This document shows positions 54,301 to 64,000 of a stretch of 64,000 nt of DNA, one piece after another (position 1 is the stretch's first letter; each line of letters opens with the position of its first letter). A model generated the notes under the pieces. The model was given only the letters and a program-made list of their open reading frames with translations. It searched no databases and had not been told where the DNA came from. The position numbers were made by a program, and so were the translations under genes. Source of the stretch: Owenia fusiformis (Eukaryota; Annelida; Polychaeta; Sabellida; Oweniidae); contig CAIIXF020000010.1 of NCBI GenBank assembly GCA_903813345.2, positions 4,519,169-4,583,168 of the forward strand, read 5' to 3'.

Positions 54301-57300
54301 CTTACCCTTCCAAAGTCTGAATTTGACCATGAAATGTTAATGTGGTTGGGAGAGGTGGGTGATATCCTACACAGTGGTGTTATATTCACTGGTCTAGGGG
54401 GTCTTCGTGGTTCCACATTCGGTTTATTTGTTGGAATAGGATTCTGAAAAATAAACTATGATTGAGAATATGGATCACGATTTAATGAATGCAATTTCAG
54501 ATTTATATATTTTTTATATTCAATTTATTTTATTGCAAATTTTCAGTTCAAAATACAAATACAAGTTGTGCCTATACTTAACAACAGTATTTAAAGAATT
54601 TATAATGGTTCTTTAATTGAGATTAGATCAAAAACCATCGCATGTCTAACCGCAGACTCAATTTCATTTTGGTACTGCTTCTCTCCAAATGGTTTCCATA
54701 GTAATTAATCTAAAGACATCTTATGCTAACTCCTAATCTCATATCTAAAATATCGCGACTAAAATGGAATCATACATATGAATATCAACTTACGGGTAGA
54801 GGGCACATCTTGCCGTTGACTCGAACACAAATGCTGGGAGGGAAATTGTCATTTTGTTCACAGCTTGTCTCTAATAGACAAAACCTGAAAGACACCAAAA
54901 GTGAACATTTAGACAAAAAAGTAAACAATTTTATATGCATTTTCCAACTATAGAACTACAGTACTATAGAATATACTTTTTCTTAATTTTATTTAAGTTT
55001 TAAGTTTATTGTTTCATATTTTATGAAATATACAATCATGAATCTGGAGTGCCATATCAACATTCATATGGCAGTCATGTTATTGAGAATCTCAGAGTTT
55101 TTATATGCAGCAATGACACAGAATTCCCTTATGTAATACACCGTGTATTAGTAGGCAGCCTGTATATTAGGCATAAGCCTCGTGCGACTTAAACCAATAT
55201 ATGTGGTATAGTCAGTGATGTTCATGTAATTTCATTTGTAATGCAAAGCATTGCAAATGTAGGTCTATCAAATCTGAAAAATAAGCAATCAAAGACTTCT
55301 TGTAATTTAGGAAGTTTCAGCCTTGATCATTTTTTCGAAAATAATATGTCAGAGAAGCATTAAAATACAGGAAACAATACATTTGTTACCTAAACCACAA
55401 GCAATCAAAAACATACAAACGTTTTGTATTTAGAATATGAAAGTAATTTCCTATACTTCATTACTCTGTGGTCCTTTGATTGCTAATTTTTTACATTTGA
55501 TGGACTTTCATTTTCACAGCCTTACAGCATTAGCAGCTGACATTTTGATCCTTCAGAGTATACAATTGGGTTTGAATATATGTCCTACCCAACGAGGGGT
55601 TGAGCTAAAGTTTTGAGAGCAGCTGGTCATAATGGCATTACAGACCAGTTACCATGTTATCTTCCTATAGCCTACTGCCCTAAAATTGTTATTTGTTATA
55701 CAATGCTCAACATAATTGCACCTGGACTGTGTATTCTGCCATCATGTCAGGTCAGATATATCTAGAAAGAGCAATATCTTGTGCATGTTCACTACATACC
55801 TTAATTGCACCTGGACTGTGTTCTCTGCCCTCGTGTCTGGGTGGATATATCTAAATAACAGTGTTCGCGCTAGCCACTTAAATTTCTGAGTCCCAGGGAC
55901 GCAACACATTTGAAAAATGTGAGTCCCGTCTAATTTTTTTGCGTCCCTCATATTTTGTTATTAAAGTGAAAGTGAAGTGGGCGATAATAGAGTGCTTACG
56001 CTAAAACGGGATAAAGTAACATGTATTGTAATTCTATGCATTCTCCCGATAAATATCTATCATTTGGTCCTTTTCACACAATTCTTTACTAATGTTATTG
56101 TGAAATAATAATATAATAATAAATTAAATAGTTTGTAGTTGACAGTCAATGTTCTCATCTTTATTGCACTTTAATATTCACATCTCATCTCATCTTAAAA
56201 GTCTAAAACTCAGTTGATAAAATGTTCTCTAAAATACAACACTCTGCTCTACTACATGCATGTCTTTCACTCCACTAATACTTTCAAACTAAACTCAACC
56301 TATTGATGCACAACTGAATAATCCATTCACTCACTCACTCCAAAAACAATCTAATTATGAAAGTAAATCTAAACATCTCACACTATTACATCATAATACC
56401 TTACATCCTCCCCCTTCAGGAGATTATTTTTGATCAATTAATATTGAACCATCTCTTGAAAAATTGAATCTAAAATAATAAACTCTTAAAAAATCAAAAT
56501 GTCTCTGAAAGTCAAAATCTCAATGTCTCTCAAAATATCTCAAATAACTGCTCAAAACAATGTCTCAAGTCTTGTTTGGTAGGTAGTTACAGTGACTGTT
56601 CCTTGACGGTTGAAGTTGTTTCTCAATACAGGTTTGAATTCAAGTCCCGCAAAATGTCTCTATTGATGTACTCCAAAACATCGGTATTGCAAATTCTCAG
56701 CTCAACTCAATTAATTGATGTCCTCCAAAACATCCGTATAATGCAAATTCTCAGCTCGACTCAAAATATATCCGTCGGATGATCTCTCTTAGGTCATCGT
56801 AGGATGCTCAATAGAACCATGTGTCCCCCTGGACTGGTCCTTAAATATCCAAAACACGAGCCAACTCATTATGGTCATGCATGGATAATCTCAGCTCAAC
56901 TCAATGTCCACATTTGGAATCTCATTCCTATAATGGACGGTTCTCATTTTGATGCGCTCCTCTTCCATCATATAATAAATGTTCGAGATCATTTTAGGCG
57001 ACTCGTCTCTTTGGCTGTATGCTGGATTCAATAGTCTTGGATCTAGTCTGCTATGACTGGTTCTTTCTGATACCAACTCAATTCAATATCTACATCTCAA
57101 CTCAATATCTGTCTTTTATCTCAGAATTTTATACATGTCTCAATCGACGACGTGAACTTCGTAGTTTCGCTGCCACCATGTGAAATAATAATATAATAAT
57201 AAATTAAATAGTTTGTAGTTGACAGTCAATGTTCTCATCTTTATTGCACTTTAATATTCACATCTCATCTCATCTTAAAAGTCTAAAACTCAGTTGATAA

Positions 57301-60300
57301 AATGTTCTCTAAAATACAACACTCTGCTCTACTACATGCATGTCTTTCACTCCACTAATACTTTCAAACTAAACTCAACCTATTGATGCACAACTGAATA
57401 ATCCATTCACTCACTCACTCCAAAAACAATCTAATTATGAAAGTAAATCTAAACATCTCACACTATTACATCATAATACCTTACAGTTATACCAAAATTA
57501 GATCGGTATCTAACGGTTCCTAGTGGAAGTAAGCTTAACTAAGATTATCGTGAAAAACAAGTCTCAATTCTCAATTTTGAAACTAATGTTTGCGTACAAC
57601 AGATTATCCAGCTTCGGTATACTCCGGAATAACTCGGAGGGCACCATAGCCAATCAAATGCTGTGTTTCAGACTAGAAACCCCGCGAATATACTGAGACA
57701 CTCCGGTAGCCAATCAGATTTGCCGACATAAACATTATTGAGATCAAGGAAGTAGACGATTTGAAAATTCTTCAGAAAATCATGTTTTATCACTTCTACG
57801 CTGCAGTAAAAGTTACCTGATGGTGGTGTAGAATCTTTGCGTCCCAGGGACGTAAGTTATTTCTGATTTTCCCGCCCGACCTCTTGAAATTTCCGTAAAA
57901 ACGAGAAAAAACGGCGTCAACGCGAACACTGTAAATAAGGCAATATCTTTGCCTGTTCACTTAACGAACCTTAATTGCACCCCGACTATGTACTCTGCCC
58001 TCCTGACAGGCTGGATATATCTAGATGGTGCAATATCTTGTGCCTGTTCACTACGTACCTTAATTGCACCTGGACTGTGTACTCTGCCCTCATGTCAGGG
58101 CGGATATCTCTTGATAGGGCAATATCTTTGCCTGTTCACTACATACCTTAATTGCACCTGGACTGTGTACTCTGCCCTCATGTCAGGGCGGATATCTCTG
58201 GATAGGGCAATATCCTGCGCCTGTTGGGGTGTCAGGTGGAACACAAAGAATGTCTCTTGAAACCTTGAATTACCCCTTGGAACTGCAATTAAATAATATG
58301 GATATTACATATCAATGGAAAATTATGTTTTATAATGAAGCTTTACTGGAAACATGTAATTGCACTTGGGAACTGGAATTGAAGCTGACACACGAAGGAC
58401 AATCTTCGAACATTGGTGGCTTGAAAAATAAAGCAATTTCTGAGTAGATGAAAAATCTACATTGGTATAATTATTTATTCCAATAAATGTATAGTGTTAA
58501 TGAAAACCTACACAATTATCAACTGCTAATTTTTGTTCTGAAGATTGTAGCTTTGGTAAAATCAACACATTGGATTAAGGATCTAGGTTTTATATGGCCA
58601 TACTGTTAGTTCTAACCAGAACAACGGCAACGCCAAAGTGTAGCGAATCCCATCGAACAGAAATGGCTGGCATTTTTACAAACGAATAGCAAATATCATA
58701 AAACAACACACATAAGAAAGGCCACCATTTTCAAAATGGTTGCTCACTAGCCAAGTTGTCATCAGAAGAAATAATATGCTTTTCAGTAGCCACCTCTAAA
58801 ATTTTTGAAAAATCGCACACGTACTTGTAAAATAACACACATAAAAATGGTGGCCATTTTTCAAAATGGCCGACTACTCCCCAAAGTTTTATTAGAAAAT
58901 GTGCCATTCTTAAAGTATTCACATATCAAATATGAACAAAATCGCTATACTACTTTTTGAGTTATAGTAAAATACGTTAAAATGGCGGCCATTTTTCAAA
59001 ATGGCCACCTTCTACCAAAAATGTCATTAGAAATAGACAAGTGTGCCATGCTTATAGTATTCACATACCAAATATGAACAAAATTGCTCCACTACTTTTC
59101 GATAATAATAGTAAAATACGTTAAAATGTCGAACATTTTTCAAAATTCTTTTCAAAATGGCCGCCTTCTACCAAAAGTGTCATAGGACAGTGTGCCATGC
59201 TTATAGTATTCACATACCAAATATGAAAAAACTGCTCCACTACTTTTCGAGTTATAGTAAAATACATTAAAATGGCGGCCATTTTTCAAAATGGCCGCCT
59301 TCTACCAAAAGTGTCTTAAGACAATGTACAATGCTTATAGTATTCACATACCAAATATGAACAAAATCGCTCTACTATTTTTTGAGTTATAGCAAAAATC
59401 GTAAAAAGACGAGTAAAGGCCACCATTTTTCAAGATGGCTGCCATGTGCTTCTTTAATATCTACATTTGTAGCATTATTAATGTCCTTTATAATTTTTTT
59501 ACATTTAAAACATATTGCTATAACAGTTTTACATATTGCACCTAAATTACTGTAAAATCGGCACTAAAATGGCCGCCATTTTGAAATGAGTGGCCATTTT
59601 GAAAATTGGCTTTCGAGCAGAACTTCTACCTCCATAAGGTATATGCGTACAAAATATGAACAAAATCGGGCCAACGGTATTTGAGTTATTGCCCGGACGG
59701 ACAGACGGACGGATATATGTACGGACGGATGGACGGACGTACGTACGGATGGAGGTGTTCCCTATATCCCTCCGAACTTCGTTCGATGGGATAATAAACA
59801 GTTCTTCTAACTGAGGCATAGGCATATAGCATGGAGGAATGAGCAAGACTGCAAAGTACAACTGTGTGGGTGAGTGTTTGAGTCTGATATATGTGGGTGG
59901 GGAATTCAGTCGCAGTGGTTTTAGCTAGATATAAATATTTTACTCATATATCAAAGATGATATCAAGTTCTGAAAAATGCACTCATTTCATCGTCAACAT
60001 CTTAATACATGTAATTCTGTATCAAATCATGAAATTAAAAAAAAACTAAACAACTAATGATTTCTGATATATGACCCTGTGTTGATATAAAAATGTCAGA
60101 ATTATGATTACTTTTGTAATAATATCACCTAAGCTGAAAGTATCAACAGAAACCAAGGATTTCACAATTTCTCAGTGACACCATTTTCCTTGTATATGCA
60201 TTTTATAATGTTTAATATTTTTGACTGATATTATAAGAAACATATATTATAAGTAATATAATATATAAACCAGCATAATAGTTTTTATCCGATGGATACT

Positions 60301-63176
60301 AAATATATATGGGGATACCAACACAAGATAATTTTCGTATACGCCACTAAAATCGTATCCGATCCATATGACGTGATATCGTATCTGACGGATACTATTT
60401 CAAAAAATATTTTGAAAAAAAATTGAAAATTAATCTGAAAAAAAATTGAAAATAAAATTATAGGAATGAAAAAAATTAAAAAATATTTGGGGAAAAATTG
60501 AAAAGTTCCAAGGTTATATGCTCGGTAAATATGAGTTACATTTTTTCATGCAATCACTTTATAGAAATAAGGTCACAGAAAATAAAAATGAAAAAATAGA
60601 ATAGAATTAGAAAACAACAACTTTAGGTCAAATTATTTGAAGTCCATTCAAAAATAGCGACCATCGGATAAATATGATATCCAATGATTTTCTCAGCTAT
60701 AATTTTATCCACTCTTGGATATCGCCGATCTCCACTCATTCGCTGCGCTCACTCATGGAGATGAGCGATATCCACTCATGGATAAAAATGGTATCCCTCA
60801 AAAATCATAGGATATCCTCTATAACTCCGGAATGTAATATTCCAATATACAGCTGCATTTAAAAATGAAACAGAGAGAAAATATGAACATTTGTGACTAA
60901 TTAGCCATTAGAATACAGCGATTTTTATCTAATGTATCAGTTCTTTGTAATCTTTATATTCAATTACACTATAATGTTACAATAATAGAGACAACATAAT
61001 ATGCATTTTCAAAGAAACAAATTAGTATTTAACAAGACACACAGTGATAAATATCGCACTTTGAAGAGCAAACTGGCCACCATGCAATTTACCCAGCATG
61101 GCCAAAACCTAATCAGACCTTGGCACTAGTCTGCTCTTGCATCTGTAAACATTTCAAGTTGACAAGGTTAGCGGTTTTCCTGCAATTTTGATGACAAGAA
61201 TTTATTTGTAGTCTTGAACTTTGGGAAAATTTAGATAACATTGTTTGTGACCTAATTTGATGACCTTCGACCTTGAAAATTTCACTTTTTCAGACCTCAG
61301 TAGGTCTTTTGTAATTAGCTGACCTAAATTTAAATCCAAAATATCAATTTAGATTTCAAGGCCACTGAAGGTCAACGAAAGGTCAAATCTGAAATCTAAG
61401 GTCGGATTTGAACTTCTGAGAACTTGTAGATGTTTTTAAAAGAAAAATTGGGTCAATTTGGAGCAAGTTGAAAAATTCAAAATGGCCGCCAAATTGAGAA
61501 ATTCAAAATGGCCACCATGTAATTCAGCCAGCATACCCAAAACCAAATCAGATCTTGGCAATAGTCTGTTCTTGCATCTGTAAAAATTTCAAGTTGAACT
61601 GATAAGTGGTTTTCCTGGAATTTTGATGACAAGATTTGTTGAAAAATTCAAAATGGCCACCACGTAGTTTACCCAGCATGCCCTTAACCTAATCAGATCT
61701 TGGCACTAGTCTGCTATTGCATGTGTAAAAATTTCAAGTTGAACAGGTTAGCGGTTTTCTTGGAATTTTGATGACAAGAATTGATTTGTAGTCTCAAACT
61801 TTGAGAAACTTGGATAACATCATTTGTGACCTAGTTAAATGACCTTGACTTTCGACCTTGAAAATTTCACTTTTTCAGACCTCAGTAGGTGTTTTGTAAT
61901 TAAGCTGACCTAAATTTAAATCCAAAATATCAATTTAGAAAATCAACTTTTTTGACCTTTTCAAGGTCACTGAAGGTGAATGAAAGGTCAAATCTGAAAT
62001 CTAAGGTCAGATTTGAACTTCTGAGAACTTGTAGATGTTTTTAAAAAAATAATTTGGTCAATTTGGAGCAAGTTGAAAAATTCAAAATGGCCACCAAATT
62101 AAAAAATTAAAAATGGCCACCATGTAATTCAGCCAGCATACCCAAAACCTAATCAGATCTTGGCAATAGTCTGCTCTTGCATCTGTAAAAATTTCAAGTT
62201 GAACGGATAAGTGGTTTTCCTGGAATTTTGATGACAAGATTTGTTGAAAAATTCAAAATGGCCGCCACATAGTTTACCCAGCATGCCCTAAACCTAATCA
62301 GATCTTGGTACTAGTCTGCTCTTGCATCTGTAAAAATTTCAAGTTGAACAGGTAAGCAGTTATCCTGGAAATTTGATGACAAGATTTGGTTTATGTCCCG
62401 CCCGCCCGCCCGCACGCCCAAATGCCCGCCCAACAGCACAAAACGACGACAATATAGCACTTTTTCAAAGTGCGATAATTATAAAAATCAAGTTTATTTC
62501 TACTTTTATCTAGTCTATCCCATGCTTTTTCAGAAATATCAAGACATGGTGGTAGAATTTCACAGAAAATAATGAATGAAATCACTAAGAATTAAATATA
62601 TTTAGGCAAACAATCCAACAAAAAAATATTCAGATGGGCAAACTGTTCAAACATGTTCAACATCAAAAGATATTTTTCTCGAAATATTTCAGTTGTTAAG
62701 AGAAGATAGCATTTCAAGAGAGAGAGTGATATTTCAATTGCTTTATCAGTAAAATCTCAGTTTAATTGAACGCCTTAGTACTTCAAAATAGTGTTCCACA
62801 GTGTTACATTTATATCATTCCACAGTGTTACATTTATATTATTCCACAGGGTTACATTTATATTATTCCACAGTGTTACATTTATATTACTGGTGTACTT
62901 TACTACTCCAGGTATTCCATTGGTCAGGTTTAACTGTATATAACTGATGCCCATGCCCCTCTTGCTCATCTACTGGCCCTAAGTAATGGGTGACATTGAA
63001 ATATAATACAGATATTCATTAAGATATTATAACATAGTGCGACTTACCAAGACTTGAAGGCTTCAGCAGTTCTCCTAGTTTGTCATAGAATGCAAGTGGT
63101 CTAAAGTTGACATCTGGGTGAACGGGGACTTGACTAGAGGGCGCCACTGCACCTTTACTGTAATCTAGTGGACTTC
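51370..63176 (-). CDS. PIAS-family SUMO E3 ligase (5' part outside window)
   Basis: Minus-strand exons 63176-63048, 58282-58147, 54884-54794, 54443-54306, 53987-53882, 53623-53550, 53352-53192, 52747-52605, 52100-51370 (TAG) join in phase: 569 aa visible. The PINIT region spans the first five exons ([78 protein letters not shown]). The SP-RING zinc finger is [37 protein letters not shown]. The last exon carries a SUMO-interacting motif, [16 protein letters not shown], then a Ser-rich tail with a second candidate (VISLD), ending FELDSDDD. The SAP-domain exons must lie beyond 64000. PIAS proteins attach SUMO to nuclear proteins and regulate transcription. Orthology to one vertebrate paralogue (PIAS1-4) is not assigned. 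Confidence 0.93.
52440..52565. repeat. Degenerate GTGATGATCA/GTGAGTG short tandem repeat
   Basis: Short irregular repeats of TGATGATCAGAGTGAGTGA lie in a PIAS intron just 40 bases from the end of exon 52605. Confidence 0.55.
53373..53465. mobile_element. Partial copy of the CAGGGGTTTCA MITE
   Basis: CAGGGGTTTCACTAGAATTT, CTCACAACAGGCAAAA and AAAATCATAAAT match the element at 31072-31218. The right end is missing. It lies in the PIAS intron after the exon at 53550. Confidence 0.7.
55700..55858 (-). repeat. 88-bp repeat copies 4-5 of the PIAS exon 3' end
   Basis: Two further copies of the exon end (GCAGAGAACACAGTCCAGGT, GCAATTAAG, GTATGTAGTGAACA). One keeps an intact donor at 55799; the other (near 55712) has lost it. 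They are separated from copies 1-3 by the hAT-like insertion. Confidence 0.8.
56099..56405 (-). repeat. 3' LTR of the TRIM-like element
   Basis: Identical to 57179-57485. In the minus sense it starts TGTAAGGTATTATG and ends TATTTCACA, directly after the polypurine tract. Confidence 0.9.
57179..57485 (-). repeat. 5' LTR of the TRIM-like element
   Basis: Identical to 56099-56405. In the minus sense it is followed immediately by the primer-binding site. Confidence 0.9.
57939..58235 (-). repeat. 88-bp tandem repeat spanning a PIAS exon end and its donor
   Basis: Three head-to-tail copies: the real exon end at 58147 and copies with donors at about 58058 and 57969. Each holds CGCCCTGACATGAGGGCAGA (or a variant), GTCCAGGTGCAATTAAG and a GTATGT/GTACGT/GTTCGT donor, then GTGAACAGGC. 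The second copy keeps a good donor but lacks the full upstream exon. Confidence 0.85.
58670..59790. repeat. Tandem repeat with AAAATGGCGGCCATTTT, ending in GGACGGAC runs
   Basis: At least four copies of a roughly 150-bp unit: AAAATGGCGGCCATTTTTCA, AAATGGCCGCCTTCTACCAA, TATAGTATTCACATACCAAA, TATGAACAAAATCGCT and CTACTTTTCGAGTTATAG. It is followed by a GGACGGACGGAC tract (59693-59745) and CGAACTTCGTTCGATGGGAT. It lies in a PIAS intron; the palindromic GGCGGCC/GGCCGCC cores can pair with each other. Confidence 0.75.
60290..60840. repeat. Repeat with GATATCC/GGATATC motifs
   Basis: Phrases such as GGATAAATATGATATCCA, TTTTATCCACTCTTGGATAT and CATGGATAAAAATGGTATCC, plus the near-palindrome CATTCGCTGCGCTCACTCATG. 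It looks like a degraded transposon; ends not defined. Confidence 0.4.
61049..62475. mobile_element. 1.43-kb inverted-terminus element with internal 608-bp duplication
   Basis: ATATCGCACTTTGAA at the left (61048-61062) is inverted at the right as TTCAAAGTGCGATAAT (62464-62479). Inside, blocks such as CCAGCATACCCAAAACC..AATCAGATCTTGG at 61520 and 62130, and TTGAAAAATTCAAAATGGCC at 61640 and 62246, repeat at a spacing of about 608 bp. A GCCCGCCCGCCCGCACGCCC tract precedes the right end. Many AGGTCA/TGACCT motifs are present. Non-coding; in a PIAS intron. Confidence 0.65.
62794..62890. repeat. 24-bp minisatellite TTCCACAGTGTTACATTTATATTA, four copies
   Basis: Four consecutive near-identical 24-base units about 160 bases downstream (gene sense) of the PIAS exon at 63176-63048. 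Confidence 0.85.
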
Positions 63177-63234
63177 CTGTTAGAAAATAGGATAATTCTT
63201 TAAATTATTTTATTTCATCGAAAAACAAGTAACC

Positions 63235-63797
63235 ATGTAATTAAGCCAGCATGTCAAAGGTCAGTGAAGGTCAAATCTGAAATCTAAGGTGAGATTTGAA
63301 CTCCTGAAAACTTTTAGATGATTTGGTCAGTTAGAAGCAAGTTTCAGATCTTGGCACTAGTTTGCTCTTGCATCTGTAAAAATTTCAAATTTGAATAGAT
63401 AAGTAGTTTTCCTTGAATTTTGATGATAAGATCTATGGAAAAATTCAAAATGGCCACCAAGTATCAAGCATGCCTTAAACATAATCAGAGCTTGGCACAA
63501 GTCTGCTCTTGCATTTGTAAAAATTTCAATTTGAACGGATAATTGATTTTCCTGGAATTTGATGACAAGATTTTTGGAAAAAATTCAAAATGGCCTCCAA
63601 GTAATTTACCCAGCATGCCCAAGCCTAGTCAGATTTTAGTACTAATCTGCTCTTGCATCTGTAAAAATTTAAAGCTCATCAAGTTAGTGGTTTTCAAGTT
63701 ATTACGATGACAAGAACTGATTGATTCATGAAGCGCCTGCCTGTACGCACATCAGCACTAGACAATGACAATATAACACTTTTTCAAAGTCCGATAA
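63235..63797. mobile_element. Partial second copy of the 61049-62475 element
   Basis: It shares AGCTTGGCACAAGTCTGCTCTTGC-like blocks, TGTAAAAATTTCAA, CCCAGCATGCCC and the right end CACTTTTTCAAAGTCCGATAAT. It starts mid-element at about 63235 next to the PIAS exon. The left end is absent. Confidence 0.65.
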
Positions 63798-63880
63798 TAC
63801 AAGATCAAAGTACATGTAATTACAATACAGTTACATCACGCGGTCCTAACTTCGACCATTTATTTGAATTTTTGACTTAC

Positions 63881-63914
63881 CGGATGTTTGAAAACAAGGA
63901 TTACGAGTCTCATA
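63881..63914 (-). CDS. Possible small upstream PIAS exon
   Basis: On the minus strand, GTGCAG precedes TATGAGACTCGT and the segment ends TCCG|GTAAGTC. The 34-base exon would end in phase 1, exactly what the exon at 63176 requires, giving YETRNPCFQTSG. The acceptor has a poor pyrimidine tract, so this is tentative. Confidence 0.3.
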
Positions 63915-64000
63915 CTGCACCGTTTTTCTTCAAACTTGTTCCATTCAAAGCATAACAAAAATCCCTTTCTGATGGTACATTATTCTCTTAAACAGAGTCC

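Larger units (their letters stand above)
56099..57485 (-). mobile_element. Non-autonomous LTR retrotransposon (TRIM-like), 1387 bp, complete
   Basis: Two 307-bp direct repeats, 56099-56405 and 57179-57485, are identical base for base and bounded by TG..CA. GTTAT flanks the whole at 56094-56098 and 57486-57490. Read on the minus strand, the first LTR is followed by TGGTGGCAGCGAAAC (57178-57164), a primer-binding site complementary to a tRNA 3' end finishing ...GCTGCCACCA. The last LTR is preceded by the polypurine tract GAAGGGGGAGGA (56417-56406). The 773-bp interior has no gag or pol; the longest minus frame is 61 codons. It must be moved by proteins of another element. Confidence 0.9.
55859..57931. 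mobile_element. hAT-like element interrupted by an LTR element
   Basis: The ends are CAGTGTTCGCG and CGCGAACACTG with TAAATAA flanking both sides (55852-55858, 57932-57938). Subterminal GTCCCAGGGACG occurs near both ends. Without the inner LTR element it is about 680 bp and has no transposase frame. The 7-bp match (8 bp if one mismatch is allowed) suggests hAT, not proven. Confidence 0.75.

Noticed and set aside
56891-57076. gag-like protein in the LTR element
   Set aside because: The 61-codon minus frame has no zinc knuckle or capsid motif; too short and unsupported to call a gag gene.
57949-58260. 103-codon frame (+) with repeated PGLCTLPSC phrases
   Set aside because: Antisense reading of the 88-bp exon-derived repeat; the minus-strand PIAS exon explains the sequence.
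63728-63955. 75-codon frame (+) at the right edge
   Set aside because: It starts inside the repeat element's right end; the minus strand here carries a better-supported splice donor.

Overview
This is a window of animal (metazoan) nuclear DNA. It is AT-rich, its genes are split by many short introns with consensus GT..AG borders, and the spaces are filled with small DNA transposons, foldback elements and minisatellites. The gene set (CFAP141, UBA52, ATP5MG, CCDC171, PIAS) and a secreted chitin-binding-like/VWD protein suggest a marine invertebrate. The phylum cannot be fixed from sequence alone. There are no operons; each gene is a separate unit.

Layout. 604-9219 (-): an eight-exon gene for a 380-aa secreted protein with a signal peptide, a cysteine pattern like a peritrophin-A/CBM14 chitin-binding domain, and a VWD-like region with a GDPH motif; large inverted-repeat elements sit in its introns. 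9600-10540: a LINE 3' fragment and a MITE. 12328-13241 (+): CFAP141, a small ciliary protein. 15375-19777 (+): UBA52 (ubiquitin-eL40 fusion) with a TOP-type first exon. 22524-27223 (-): ATP5MG, subunit g of mitochondrial ATP synthase. 27949-28968: a foldback element; 29250-29465: a tRNA-derived SINE. 30096-40544 (+): CCDC171, 21 coding exons, 1356 aa, all exon phases consistent. 45416-63176 (-) and beyond the right edge: PIAS, a SUMO E3 ligase with PINIT and SP-RING regions, SUMO-interacting motifs and two possible C-termini; its SAP-domain exons lie outside the window.

The most notable findings are in the non-genic material. (1) Three minisatellite arrays appear to be tandem copies of splice junctions of the gene they sit in: a 31-bp array in the VWD gene, and 88-bp and 49-bp arrays in PIAS. 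(2) A 1387-bp non-autonomous LTR retrotransposon (TRIM type) has two identical 307-bp LTRs, a primer-binding site, a polypurine tract and a GTTAT target duplication; it sits inside a hAT-like element which itself interrupts the 88-bp array. (3) There are several large palindromic elements, one in an ATP5MG intron split by a hAT element with a clean 8-bp duplication, and one with a TATA box and a small reading frame at its centre. (4) The ubiquitin part of UBA52 differs from the canonical protein at residues 19 and 20.

All gene models were built by eye from reading frames and splice signals; no search or alignment program was run.
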